DNA of 64,000 nucleotides from Proteus vulgaris (GTDB lineage: Bacteria > Pseudomonadota > Gammaproteobacteria > Enterobacterales > Enterobacteriaceae): positions 1,612,001 through 1,676,000 of the forward strand of contig NZ_CP090064.1 of assembly GCF_023100685.1 (NCBI RefSeq), given 5' to 3'. How positions within the stretch are numbered: position 1 is the first letter of the stretch; each line of letters starts with the position of its first letter. Shown here piece by piece: positions 1 through 8,615 of the stretch. The translations under genes were made by a program, and so were the position numbers. Under the pieces are notes generated by a model. It was given only the letters and a program-made list of their open reading frames with translations. It did not search any database and had not been told where the DNA came from.

Positions 1-420
1 AAGCAAAGTGGCATTGATGATTTACGCCTTGCAATGCTACAAGCGCAATTAGCTCGACTGCCTGCCACGGGGCATGTTTTGCATTTTATTGATTGGGCGA
101 AAATTGAATTAACTAAAGACTCATTAGGGCGTTACATTCTTGCCAACCCATCTGCATTAATTGGCCCAACATTATGGGGACTACCTGTTGTTGCTACTGA
201 ATCAACGGCCTTTAAAGGCAAGTTCTTAACAGGGGCATTTAACGCAGGTGCGCAGTTATTCGATCGTGAAGAAACCAATGTGGTGATTTCTACTGAAAAT
301 ACCGACGATTTTGAGAAAAATATGATCTCAATTCGTTGCGAAGAGCGTTTAGCGTTAGCAGTAAAACGCCCAGAAGCCTTTGTTTACGGTGACTTCACCA
401 TACCAGCTTCAGGGGAATAA
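1..420 (+). CDS. Phage major capsid protein, HK97 fold (C-terminal part)
   Basis: The frame is already open at base 1, so only the last 139 residues are present. They include a segment typical of the HK97-type capsid C terminus: a glycine/leucine-rich strand (LWGLPVVAT), a loop, and a final stretch dealing with acidic and arginine residues (MISIRCEERLALAVKRPEAF). The position directly before connector genes and a strong terminator supports the call. The internal ATG at 34 is not the start. The protein would form the icosahedral head shell. Confidence 0.8.
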   Translation, partial: KQSGIDDLRLAMLQAQLARLPATGHVLHFIDWAKIELTKDSLGRYILANPSALIGPTLWGLPVVATESTAFKGKFLTGAFNAGAQLFDREETNVVISTENTDDFEKNMISIRCEERLALAVKRPEAFVYGDFTIPASGE

Positions 421-435
421 CCAATAGGGCGAATG

Positions 436-459
436 AGGCGGTCTTTATGACCGCCTTTT
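436..459 (+). terminator. Intrinsic terminator after the capsid gene
   Basis: The 8-bp stem AGGCGGTC/GACCGCCT closes a TTTAT loop and is followed by TTTTCTTT. It lies 16 bases after the capsid stop and before a co-directional structural gene, so it probably reduces expression downstream of the highly expressed capsid gene. Confidence 0.75.
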
Positions 460-472
460 CTTTGGGGGCAAT

Positions 473-696
<224 letters not shown>

Positions 697-697
<1 letters not shown>

Positions 698-1023
698 TGC
701 TTTCTCTGGAATTAGTAAAACAACATTGCAATATCGATCCTGATTTTACGGATGATGATAAATTGCTCGCTCTTTACACCAACTCTGCAGTGAAGTTTGT
801 CGAGAACTACACTCGCAGGACGCTTTATGAAAAGGAAGTATCGGAAGGATACCAAGAAGATGCCGATCATCTATTACTGACAGATGATGTTTCTGCTGCC
901 ATGTTATTACTTATTGGGCAGTGGTATGAAAATCGTGAAGGCGTGATCTCAGGGCGCTCTTTTTCAACTCAACCCTTTGCGGTGGAAGCGTTATTACAGC
1001 CTTATCGAATTTACGGTGTGTAG
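697..1023 (+). CDS. Phage head-tail connector, gp6-like
   Basis: The 108-residue protein opens with the pattern of the gp6-like connector family: LxLVKxHCNIDxDFTDDDKLLxLY, then a helix with VENYTRRTLYE. Family members form a ring below the portal that begins the head-tail joint. The start codon overlaps the stop of the preceding gene, and the next gene starts 8 bases downstream, so it sits in one late operon. The length fits the family. Confidence 0.75.
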
Positions 1024-1031
1024 GAGGTTGT

Positions 1032-1361
1032 ATGCAAGCTGGAAAATTACGGCATGTTATTAAAATACAAAAACCGATATTAGCGCCTGATGCCATTAGC
1101 GGTAATGAAGTAATTTGGGAGGATTTCTTGCCTAAGGTACGCGCCTCTATTGCACCTTATCAGGGACGTGAATACTTTCAGGCACAGCAAGTTCAAAGCG
1201 AAGCCAGCACACGTATCCTGATCCGTTACGTATCAGGAATAAATACGTCAATGCGTATTATTTATGGTGAAAGGGTATTCGATATCATCTCAATTATTGA
1301 TCCGAAAGAACAACATCGAGAGCTACAACTGATGTGCAAGGAAGGAGTTAATGATGGGTGA
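1032..1361 (+). CDS. Phage head-tail adaptor (head closure) protein
   Basis: The 109-residue protein has the head-tail joining family layout: an N-terminal GKLRHxIxIQKP strand, a central ASIxPYQGREYFQAQQ segment and a late strand (RVFDIISIIDPKEQHRELQLMC) that ends the beta barrel. It probably caps the connector ring after DNA packaging. It overlaps the following gene by 11 bases. A short Shine-Dalgarno AGGAGG lies at 1022-1027. Confidence 0.75.
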   Translation: MQAGKLRHVIKIQKPILAPDAISGNEVIWEDFLPKVRASIAPYQGREYFQAQQVQSEASTRILIRYVSGINTSMRIIYGERVFDIISIIDPKEQHRELQLMCKEGVNDG

Positions 1362-1824
1362 GATTAAAATCAGCGGATTGCCTGAAATACAGCGAAAAAT
1401 GCAAGAAGTCGCGCGTAAAGTAAGAAACCGTAGTGCCCGCAAAGCAATGAATGCAGGAGCATCTACTTTAAAGAAGGAAATTAAGAGCCGTGTCCCTGTT
1501 TTAAAAGAAGAGGTTCCGCATCGACGCAAGGGAACAATTAAACGTAATGTTCGTTCTAAAACAAAGGTGCAGAGTAACGGACAAACAAAAACACGTATTT
1601 GGGTAAAGTCATTGTCTGGGAAAAAAATTACTGCATTCAAACAAGCGACAGGGAAAAGTGCCGCATTGAACCCGAATGATCCCTTTTATTGGTGGTTCGT
1701 TGAGTTTGGTACTTCAAAGATGCCAGCTCAGCCTTTTATGAGACCGGGTTTTGAAGCTAAAAAAGAAGCCACCGCAAAAGTGATTGTTCAAACGTTAAAA
1801 GAGGAAATTGAGAAAACAAGGTAA
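1351..1824 (+). CDS. HK97 gp10-like phage tail-completion protein
   Basis: The 157-residue basic protein matches the HK97 gp10 family: an N-terminal ISGLPEIQRKMQEVARKVRNRSARKAMNAGA helix, a Lys/Arg-rich centre, and the family-typical end PFYWWFVEFGTSKMPAQPFMRPGFE (about residues 110-140). It acts at the head-tail interface or tail terminator position. Two adjacent ATG codons (1351 and 1354) are possible starts. It overlaps the adaptor gene by 11 bases. Confidence 0.8.
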   Translation: MMGEIKISGLPEIQRKMQEVARKVRNRSARKAMNAGASTLKKEIKSRVPVLKEEVPHRRKGTIKRNVRSKTKVQSNGQTKTRIWVKSLSGKKITAFKQATGKSAALNPNDPFYWWFVEFGTSKMPAQPFMRPGFEAKKEATAKVIVQTLKEEIEKTR

Positions 1825-1828
1825 TAAT

Positions 1829-2170
1829 ATGATTTATCAATTAAAGGAAGCCCTTTCACCGCTAGTCGATGAAAGGGTTTTTTTTCAGGTATTGCCTGAA
1901 GGTAAATTGGTTTACCCCGCTATTGTGATCCAATTTTCCAGCATCACACCGAATAACGCGCTTGCTGAGATGGATCTTGATGATTATCGCGTCCAGCTCG
2001 ATGTGTACGACTCTAACCCGAAAAACCTAACGACAATGCGTAAGAAAATAAACTCAATTATGGTCGAAAACATTCCTTTTTCTCAGCGCATTAACACGTT
2101 TTTCGAATATGAACCCGATGTCAAATTACATCGGCTCATTCTGGAATTTACTATCTCATCAGATAAATAG
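1829..2170 (+). CDS. Tail completion/terminator protein, DUF3168 (gp17)-like
   Basis: I choose the ATG at 1829 (MIYQLKEAL), because the upstream ATG at 1808 lies inside the preceding gene and the protein pattern begins at MIYQL. The 113-residue product shows the expected fold pattern: a start helix, FFQVLPEGKLVYPAIVIQF, then YRVQLDVYDSNPKNL and a C-terminal strand LHRLILEFTI. Proteins of this family sit at the end of the tail tube. The neighbouring tail tube gene begins 9 bases later. Confidence 0.7.
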   Translation: MIYQLKEALSPLVDERVFFQVLPEGKLVYPAIVIQFSSITPNNALAEMDLDDYRVQLDVYDSNPKNLTTMRKKINSIMVENIPFSQRINTFFEYEPDVKLHRLILEFTISSDK

Positions 2171-2179
2171 GATATTGAT

Positions 2180-2881
2180 ATGGCAAAGCAAAAAAGTCAT
2201 AAAGCAACCCCCTTCCTTGGAACGAAGCTATTTGTTCAAACAGGATTAGGTGAGGAGGTAAGCATTACTGCTGCGACACTCTCTCCTGCCACGCTCACCA
2301 TTGAAGGGAGTAAATTAAAAGCTGACGACATGATTGTGTTATCAGGTTTAGGAGAACTCGATGGGCGTTTCCCTGTTGCTAGTGTCGAAGGCGATAAAGT
2401 GACATTGTGTGATGAGGTGGATTGGAGCGAAAAAACATTACCCACCGATTTCACAGAAGCAAAAGCACAACGAATTCAATGGTCAAATAATTTCTGTGCC
2501 GTAAAAAGCTTCAGCAAAGACGGTTCGACAACCGAACAAATCGATGTCACCACCATTTGCAGTGACGGCAAAGAATATGAGTCGGGTGACACGGAATACG
2601 GCTCAATTAAATTGACGTTCTTCTTACAGTATAGCTCTAGTGCTGTTCAGCGATTATTACGTAAATACGAGAATAGCAAAGAAAAATTTGCTGTAAAAAT
2701 GGTGCTCACTCGCGATGAAGGTGCCATGTTCTACTTCGGCTCGATAGAAACAGGGATGAACATTGAAGGGAGCGTTGGACAGATGATGGACTCAGGTGTG
2801 TCGATTAAATTGTCTGGTCGTGACTATTTAAATGTTCCTTTAGCGTCTGTACAAAAAAACAACCTTAGCAAAACGAAATAA
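2180..2881 (+). CDS. Phage major tail tube protein
   Basis: The 233-residue protein has a short Lys/Thr-rich start, an inserted beta-rich module (about residues 28-100), then the tail tube core with TICSDGKEYESGDTEYGSIKLTFFL, VKMVLTRDEGAMFYF and GSVGQMMDSGVSIKLSGR. Position between the tail terminator and the G/GT chaperones is canonical. It should polymerise into the non-contractile tube. A clear Shine-Dalgarno is not obvious (GGATATTGAT before the ATG). Confidence 0.75.
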   Translation: MAKQKSHKATPFLGTKLFVQTGLGEEVSITAATLSPATLTIEGSKLKADDMIVLSGLGELDGRFPVASVEGDKVTLCDEVDWSEKTLPTDFTEAKAQRIQWSNNFCAVKSFSKDGSTTEQIDVTTICSDGKEYESGDTEYGSIKLTFFLQYSSSAVQRLLRKYENSKEKFAVKMVLTRDEGAMFYFGSIETGMNIEGSVGQMMDSGVSIKLSGRDYLNVPLASVQKNNLSKTK

Positions 2882-2889
2882 GGGCCACT

Positions 2890-3303
2890 ATGTCAAATTC
2901 ATTATTACGTGAATTAGTGTTAAATCAAGCGCTTAAAATTACTCCTTTTACTTATCTAGATAATACCTTTTATGTTAAAGAGCTGGATGTTGGTACCATG
3001 AATTACATTCAGCGAAAATTACGTCAAATAAAAATGAAGCTTGCAGAAGAGCAAGATATTTATTTAGACGAAGAGGATGCTGATCAATTCAATGAAGCAA
3101 TGAACCGTGTTTATGACGAGTTTGATGTGGCACGTATGTTGGCCTTTAAACTCTGTGATGAAAAAGGGGAGTTACTTTTTGATGCTGAAAATGAAGAGGA
3201 TCTAAGAGGGCTTAACCGACTAGGCCAAGGTTTTTCTAATGCTGTTTTTAATGCTGAGGGGGGTAACGAAAAAAACTCCCAGACCGACGACAATTCCAAA
3301 TAA
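2890..3303 (+). CDS. Tail assembly chaperone (gpG-like)
   Basis: The 137-residue acidic protein is the zero-frame product of a G/GT pair, which guides tail tube assembly around the tape measure. Its central part is mostly helical and its C terminus is low-complexity (NAEGGNEKNSQTDDNSK). The slippery heptamer A AAA AAC lies near its 3' end at 3270-3276. Ribosomes that do not slip stop at 3301-3303. It starts 8 bases after the tail tube stop. Confidence 0.75.
   Translation: MSNSLLRELVLNQALKITPFTYLDNTFYVKELDVGTMNYIQRKLRQIKMKLAEEQDIYLDEEDADQFNEAMNRVYDEFDVARMLAFKLCDEKGELLFDAENEEDLRGLNRLGQGFSNAVFNAEGGNEKNSQTDDNSK
3270..3276 (+). other. Programmed -1 frameshift site A AAA AAC
   Basis: The zero-frame codons are GAA AAA AAC; the heptamer A_AAA_AAC allows tandem slippage to AAA AAA. 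The -1 frame is then open from 3270 through the whole gpT-like region to the stop at 3576-3578. This gives a predicted fusion of about 229 residues (129 from G, then 100). An earlier G_GGG_GGT heptamer at 3258-3264 leads straight to a TAA in the -1 frame, so it cannot serve. Confidence 0.85.
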
Positions 3304-3578
3304 TATTGTCGTTGGCATTAGGTAAAACCCTTTCAGAAATAGAACAAATGCCAGAAAGCCATTTGTGTGAATATGAAGCCTTTTATCGAAAACAACCCTT
3401 TGGGTTATGGCGAGAGGATTACCGAATGGCGCAAGTGGCTCATCTTTTAGCAATAGCAAATTGCGATCCGAAATCTACCCCACCCCAATTAACTGACTTC
3501 ATGCCCATGTGGCAGAAAAAGCCTACAGAAGCTGAAGAGTGGGATAGCGTGACTCAGAATGTTTTAGCTCATCGTTAG
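3276..3578 (+). CDS. Tail assembly chaperone T domain, made as G-T frameshift fusion
   Basis: This -1 frame segment encodes about 100 residues that carry a gpT-like sequence: LSEIEQMPESHLCEYEAFYRKQPFGLWREDYRMAQVAHLLAIANCD. It has no good start of its own: the first initiation codon is a TTG at 3306 without a clear Shine-Dalgarno, and the frame is open upstream back into the slippery site. So it is most likely made only as the C-terminal part of G-T. In lambda the T part binds the tail tube protein while the G part coats the tape measure. Confidence 0.8.
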   Translation, partial: LPDRRQFQIILSLALGKTLSEIEQMPESHLCEYEAFYRKQPFGLWREDYRMAQVAHLLAIANCDPKSTPPQLTDFMPMWQKKPTEAEEWDSVTQNVLAHR

Positions 3579-3600
3579 CCCCTTGTTGGGGCTTTTATTT
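3577..3600 (+). terminator. Intrinsic terminator between G-T and the tape measure
   Basis: The stem AGCCCC/GGGGCT with a TTGTT loop is followed by TTTATTTT, overlapping the stop codon of the T region. It probably lowers read-through into the tape measure, of which only a few copies are needed. Confidence 0.65.
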
Positions 3601-3621
3601 TATTGTTTTTAAGGAGTTTCT

Positions 3622-6600
3622 ATGGCTGGCGCATTGGGAACATTAAATATTGATTTAACGCTGAACACGGCTAGTTTCACCAATGCGATCAACCGTAGTC
3701 AGCATCAAACAGAACGGTTTAATCAAAGTGTTCGTGTGAGCCTGCAGTCTATTACTGTTCAACAAGAACGCATGGCATCACAAACAGCAAAGTCGGCCTC
3801 GTCATTCGCCAGTTTTGCTAAAGCGGTGACAGGCGCACTTTCTATTCACCAAGTGATCAGTTATGCAGATGGTTGGACAGACTTACAAAACAGATTGAAG
3901 TTAGTTACAAAGAGCACTCAAGAATTAAATAAAGCGACCAATGATGTCTATACCATCGCCCAAAAAACCTACCAATCACTCGATGCAACCGCACAGGTTT
4001 ATCAGCGTTTTTCAGATAATGCAGAACGCCTAGGAATTAATCAGCAAAAAGTAGCCGAACTGACTGAAACGGTATCTAAAGCCGTCTCCCTTTCAGGAAC
4101 TAGTGCCGCTTCTGCTGCTATGGGATTAACACAATTTGGTCAAGCATTAGCAGCAGGTCAATTACGTGGTCAAGATTTAAACTCTGTTATTGAGCAAATC
4201 CCCGGTTTAGCACAAGCCATTGCTGAGGGAATGGGGATCAGCATGGGGGAATTGAAGCAAAAAGCCCAAGACGGTGAAACCTCGATAGATAAAATTATTG
4301 AGTCATTAGAGAGAGTGAAAGCCTCTGTTGATCAAAAATTTGCTACAAGTGTTACCACTGTTAGCCAATCCTTTACTAACTTACAGTCGGCAATGACGAA
4401 GTTTATTGGTGAGGCCAACCAAAGCACTGGTGCAACTCAACTATTAAATACTAGTCTATCTACATTATCTAACAACTTCTCTGAAGTAATGAGGGTTACT
4501 GAAACACTAGCAGTTACTGCTATTGTGATAAAAATAACAAAATGGACTCAGGCCACGTATGCACAAACCACAGCAACAAAATTAAAAGTTCAGCAAGACC
4601 TCATTGCAGCTAAAGTGACACAAGCAAAAATGACGGCCGAGTTAGAATTGGCTCGTGTTGAGATGCGTTCTTTACAAGCACAACTTCAATTGGCTCAGAC
4701 AGAAGCTCAGCGTAGTAGCATTAGAATGCGAATGAAAGCGCAATCTTCAATTATTGTGTCAGCCACAAATGCAGAAACGTTAGCGATACAGCGATTGAAT
4801 GCAGCACAAAGAGCTGGTTCAACATTAGGGCGGGGATTTGGAGGAGCACTTGCTTTTCTTGGTGGGCCATTAGGGATCGCAACGGGTATCTTAACTGCAG
4901 GTGCAATGGCCTTTTATGAGTGGCAACAACAAGCAGAACAATCAAGACAAAAGGCTCTTGAGTATGCAGAATCATTAGATGTTGCGACAGAGTCATTGAA
5001 AAAATTAAGTGACGCAGAACGCCAAGCGTCAATCAAAAAATTATCTGATAGTTTTGATGCGCAAGTTGAAAAAATAGAAGAACTAAAGAAAAAACAAGAG
5101 GACTTAAAAAAATCATCAGATTTTGGAGGGGCCAATAAAGGGATATCTTTTTATTATACTGGAGACTATGAGGCGTTTTCAGCGGAGGTGGTGAAAGCTA
5201 GAAAAGATGAAATTCAGGTGACTGCTGATCTTGAAGAAAAAAATAGAGGATTAGAAGCTATACGTAAAAAAATGGCATTATTGCTCGATGCTGAAGTTCA
5301 AAAAAACGGGATGGTCTCTAATGCCTATGCGCTTTATGCGAGCCGTATTTATGATATATCTGTTAGATCTGATGAATTAATCGGTAAACTTCATTTACAA
5401 GGTTCTGCTTTTGATAATTTAGCGCAATCTATTCGCTCAGCCACTCAAGAGCAACAACAGTTTTCAGCGAATTCTTTAATTATAGTATCTGCGGACGCCC
5501 AAAAATCAATAGATGCCTCTCTTCGAGCCATTGAAAAAGCCAAAGCTACTGGAGAAGCATTAGCTAAACTTAATGCAGAGGATGTCCTCGCTAGCAGAAA
5601 AGTAACGCCTGATATGCAAGGCTATGATAAAGCATTACAGGCTGAAATTGACGCACAACTTGCCTCACAATCTAAAAAAATCAAACCACCCAAAACGCCA
5701 AAATCAAGCATTGATTATGCCAAACATTACACAAAGCTTCTTTCTGATTTACAAGAAAAACAAGCCTCATTAATTGCAGATGGACAGAGTATTCAACTGT
5801 ATGGCACAACATCTTCATTTAATGAATATAATTCTGCACTTGCTGATATCAAAAAGAATAAAGAAAAATTCGACGAAATATTAAAGATTGATCCAAAGGC
5901 AATTGAAACTATTAAAGAAAAGGCTAAAGCCATTGATGACATGGCTCGCGCTAATTCTGTCGCGCAATTTGCTTATGATCGCGGTAAAGAAGTCGAGCAA
6001 ATGCAGTTTGAAACATCTTTGATTGGCAAAACGCGAGTAGAACAAGAAAGGCTGAATGCACTTAGACAGATTGATTTACTTTATCAACAAGCCAAGGTGG
6101 ATTTAGGAGACAAGGAGCTTGCAAACTTACAGCGCAATGTCGAACTTACAAAACAAAAGATTGATGCCGAATTACAAAAGCGGGAATTAATGAAATTAGA
6201 TCCTGTTGAAGGTTTAAATCAGGGGCTTTCGGATTTTAGTGATTCCGCTACCAATGTGATGGAAAACGTTAAAAATGTAACCGCTAATGCTTTGAATAAT
6301 ATGTCTGACTCTTTAGCTGATTTTGTTTTAACGGGTAAAGGTAGCTTTAAAGACTTTGCAAATGCTGTGATATCTGACATTACTCGTATGGTGATGAAGA
6401 TGTTAGTTTTCAAAGCGATTGAAGCAGGAACCAGCTTTTTTATGGGCGGGGCTTCTGGCGGTGATGCTGGTGGAGGACCAGGAGGGCTTTTTGCGTATGG
6501 TGGATATACGGGCCATGGCGGAAAGTTTGAACCTAAAGGTGTTGTTCATGGTGGTGAGTTTGTTTTCACAAAAGAAGCGACAGCAAAATTAGGGATCGGC

Positions 6601-6888
6601 AATCTTTATCGCTTGATGAATTCGACACAAGGCTATGCTTCTGGCGGTTTTGTTGGTTCATTGTCTGGAAAGGTGCCGTCAACACCAGTCACAACATCAT
6701 CTTCATCAGGAGTTAATATCACAGTGGTAAACCAAATTACTGTCACAGGTAACGGCGATGCTGTTCTTGCTCAAGCAATGAAAGAAGCGGCAGAACAAGG
6801 CACAGAAGCTGGCGCACAAAAAGCAAGGGCGATTATATTGCAAGATTTTCAGAGTAATGGAACTGCACGTAGAACGTTAGGAGTGTAG
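3622..6888 (+). CDS. Phage tail tape measure protein
   Basis: The 1088-residue protein sets tail length and is ejected with the DNA. The N-terminal third (about residues 60-240) carries the tape-measure pattern (YADGWTDLQNRLKLVTKSTQELNKATNDVYTIAQ). Long coiled-coil stretches follow, with a hydrophobic segment near residues 395-430 (GGALAFLGGPLGIATGILTAGAMAF). The C terminus has the lambda-like tape-measure end (LADFVLTGKGSFKDFANAVISDITRMVMKMLVFKAIEAG). Shine-Dalgarno AAGGAG lies at 3611-3616. Length relative to family is ordinary. Confidence 0.93.
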   Translation: MAGALGTLNIDLTLNTASFTNAINRSQHQTERFNQSVRVSLQSITVQQERMASQTAKSASSFASFAKAVTGALSIHQVISYADGWTDLQNRLKLVTKSTQELNKATNDVYTIAQKTYQSLDATAQVYQRFSDNAERLGINQQKVAELTETVSKAVSLSGTSAASAAMGLTQFGQALAAGQLRGQDLNSVIEQIPGLAQAIAEGMGISMGELKQKAQDGETSIDKIIESLERVKASVDQKFATSVTTVSQSFTNLQSAMTKFIGEANQSTGATQLLNTSLSTLSNNFSEVMRVTETLAVTAIVIKITKWTQATYAQTTATKLKVQQDLIAAKVTQAKMTAELELARVEMRSLQAQLQLAQTEAQRSSIRMRMKAQSSIIVSATNAETLAIQRLNAAQRAGSTLGRGFGGALAFLGGPLGIATGILTAGAMAFYEWQQQAEQSRQKALEYAESLDVATESLKKLSDAERQASIKKLSDSFDAQVEKIEELKKKQEDLKKSSDFGGANKGISFYYTGDYEAFSAEVVKARKDEIQVTADLEEKNRGLEAIRKKMALLLDAEVQKNGMVSNAYALYASRIYDISVRSDELIGKLHLQGSAFDNLAQSIRSATQEQQQFSANSLIIVSADAQKSIDASLRAIEKAKATGEALAKLNAEDVLASRKVTPDMQGYDKALQAEIDAQLASQSKKIKPPKTPKSSIDYAKHYTKLLSDLQEKQASLIADGQSIQLYGTTSSFNEYNSALADIKKNKEKFDEILKIDPKAIETIKEKAKAIDDMARANSVAQFAYDRGKEVEQMQFETSLIGKTRVEQERLNALRQIDLLYQQAKVDLGDKELANLQRNVELTKQKIDAELQKRELMKLDPVEGLNQGLSDFSDSATNVMENVKNVTANALNNMSDSLADFVLTGKGSFKDFANAVISDITRMVMKMLVFKAIEAGTSFFMGGASGGDAGGGPGGLFAYGGYTGHGGKFEPKGVVHGGEFVFTKEATAKLGIGNLYRLMNSTQGYASGGFVGSLSGKVPSTPVTTSSSSGVNITVVNQITVTGNGDAVLAQAMKEAAEQGTEAGAQKARAIILQDFQSNGTARRTLGV

Positions 6889-7485
6889 ATGAATATTTTA
6901 GCATGGCCAGAAGATGTATGCCCTATCAATGAAGATTGGCAACTACTCAGTAATAGTAAAACGTTCACCTCTCCGTTTAATGGCAGTAGTCAAACAGTTC
7001 GTTTTCCGGGGAGCCGTTGGCGCTGTGAGTTAACGTTTAGCAATTTAAGCGAAGGAAAATCACGTAAGCTTGAAGCTCTTGTTGCCGCACTAGATGGCAT
7101 GTCGGGCAGAGTGAGAATATCGAGTTGGATCAGAAAAGGGAAAGAAGGGTATGGCACTCCTAAGGTTGCCTTAGCCAGTCAGTCAGGTGTCTCTTTACAA
7201 ACATCAGGCTGGAAGCGAAATATGCGCGTTTTACAACAAGGTGATCGCCTCACGATTGGGAATGAGTTGAAAATGGTAGTGGCCGATGTTGTTAGCGATA
7301 ACGAAGGGCGAGCTGTCATTTCAATTTCTCCCATGCTCAGAACTCCACCTGCATTGAACGAAAAGGTGATCATCAAAGCCCCTTTTGGGGTTTTTCGATT
7401 GTCAGACAATGATCAGGGGAAATTTCAACATCGCCGGTTGGGATACTCTAATGTTACTCTTTCATTTGAGGAGGTACTGTATTAA
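6889..7485 (+). CDS. Tail tip protein in the lambda gpM position
   Basis: The 198-residue protein begins directly after the tape-measure stop and overlaps the next gene by one base. The sequence is beta-rich, with an early motif (PFNGSSQTVRFPGSRWRCELTFSNLS) resembling distal-tail proteins that ring the tail tip, and a C-terminal strand (HRRLGYSNVTLSFEEVLY). I do not recognise a named family with certainty; the function is inferred from position between the tape measure and the J-like protein. Confidence 0.55.
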   Translation: MNILAWPEDVCPINEDWQLLSNSKTFTSPFNGSSQTVRFPGSRWRCELTFSNLSEGKSRKLEALVAALDGMSGRVRISSWIRKGKEGYGTPKVALASQSGVSLQTSGWKRNMRVLQQGDRLTIGNELKMVVADVVSDNEGRAVISISPMLRTPPALNEKVIIKAPFGVFRLSDNDQGKFQHRRLGYSNVTLSFEEVLY

Positions 7486-8066
7486 TGCAATATCATCCAT
7501 TTTCTGACGGTATGGTAAAAGCAATCAATGAGGGTGCTTATATCGTACTTGCCGCTCGACTAAACCTAAAATCAGGAGTCACTTGTGCGCATACTGGCGT
7601 TGGTCAGCTTGTGATTGCAGGAGAAACTTATTTAGGTGTTGGAAGTCTTGGTGAAATTAGCCAACTTAATGAAAACAAGACAACAAGCCCACCCCAATTG
7701 CAACTTAAACTAGCTGGTTTTGACAAGTCACTTGTCGGCATGGTGATGAATGAGCAAAGCCGAGGGAGAGAAGTTAGATTGATGATGGTAGCCATTGGGG
7801 AAGATGGCAAGCCACTATTAGCGGAAATATTGTTTGTTGGGCAGATCTCATCAATTAGTGTCGTTTCTGGTGAAGAGAATGCTGTTTGTGTTAATGTTTC
7901 TAATCGATTCGAGCGATGGTCAATCGGTTTACCTGATAGGTTCACTGATGAATCATGGTCATCAAGAAGACTGGGGGATCGTATTTTTCGCTATGTGGCT
8001 CAAATGGCTGAACGTGCTATTTATTGGGGAAGCAAGAAAGATGCGCCTGCATTTATTTATAAGTAA
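7485..8066 (+). CDS. Tail tip protein in the lambda gpL position
   Basis: The 193-residue protein starts at the ATG that overlaps the preceding stop (TAATG). It has the layout of baseplate-hub-like proteins: an N-terminal domain with LAARLNLKSGVTCAHTGVGQLVIAGETYLGVGSLGEIS, then a strand-rich part, and an end (FTDESWSSRRLGDRIFRYVAQMAERAIYWG) typical of phage tail proteins that precede the NlpC-like peptidase. The usual next gene, the gpK analogue, is displaced by a cargo gene here. Confidence 0.55.
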   Translation: MQYHPFSDGMVKAINEGAYIVLAARLNLKSGVTCAHTGVGQLVIAGETYLGVGSLGEISQLNENKTTSPPQLQLKLAGFDKSLVGMVMNEQSRGREVRLMMVAIGEDGKPLLAEILFVGQISSISVVSGEENAVCVNVSNRFERWSIGLPDRFTDESWSSRRLGDRIFRYVAQMAERAIYWGSKKDAPAFIYK

Positions 8067-8093
8067 TATTTATTTTATTAATTAGGACAAGAC

Positions 8094-8558
8094 ATGGACC
8101 CATTCTTTATTGTGTATATCATTCTTTTAATAATCTCCATTGTATTTTGGTTTTTCTTAAATAGAGCTAGTGTCAGAGCCGATAGAGTTGTGGAATTACT
8201 AGAAGCAATTGATAAAAAGAACGGCAGGCAAGTTGAATTATTAACAGCTTTATTAGAGTCATCCACTATTTCACTAAATGATGAAGAAAAAGAGCAGTTA
8301 ATTACGGACTACTTCCATGAAGCTAAACTAGTTGCTGAAAACCTGATACTAAGTGATGGGCAACTAAATGAAGATAGCGTTATAAAATTTGCTAAATTTG
8401 GCAACAAATACATAGAAAAAGAACAAGAAAAAGGTAAGGATGTAAATGATAGTATTGTTTCTTTTACAATGTTAAAAAATCAAAAGTTTTCAGTTCTATC
8501 GCCTAAGGATAGAAAGAATGCAAATGAGTTATATAAAAACAACATAAATTTCTCATAA
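8094..8558 (+). CDS. Membrane-anchored cargo (moron) protein of unknown function
   Basis: The 154-residue protein has one N-terminal membrane helix (about residues 3-22, FFIVYIILLIISIVFWFFLN) followed by a helical, charged soluble part (residues 25-154). Shine-Dalgarno AGGA precedes the ATG by 6 bases. It interrupts the tail-tip gene order, is more AT-rich than its neighbours, is preceded by an AT-rich gap and is followed at once by a strong terminator. That is the arrangement of phage moron genes. Superinfection exclusion or another lysogen function is a guess; I recognise no family. Confidence 0.65.
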   Translation: MDPFFIVYIILLIISIVFWFFLNRASVRADRVVELLEAIDKKNGRQVELLTALLESSTISLNDEEKEQLITDYFHEAKLVAENLILSDGQLNEDSVIKFAKFGNKYIEKEQEKGKDVNDSIVSFTMLKNQKFSVLSPKDRKNANELYKNNINFS

Positions 8559-8574
8559 TATTTATTATCATTAC

Positions 8575-8597
8575 AAACCCACTTCGGTGGGTTTTTT
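8575..8597 (+). terminator. Intrinsic terminator with UUCG tetraloop
   Basis: The stem AAACCCAC/GTGGGTTT closes a TTCG loop and runs into TTTTTTG. It ends the cargo gene while the tail operon continues beyond it, so late transcripts must read through, presumably by antitermination. Confidence 0.9.
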
Positions 8598-8615
8598 GTT
8601 TTCTAAGGGGCATTA

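Noticed and set aside
3258..3264. GGGGGGT heptamer as the frameshift site of the G/T pair
   Set aside because: Slippage there puts TAA (3264-3266) in the -1 frame at once, so it cannot yield the G-T fusion.
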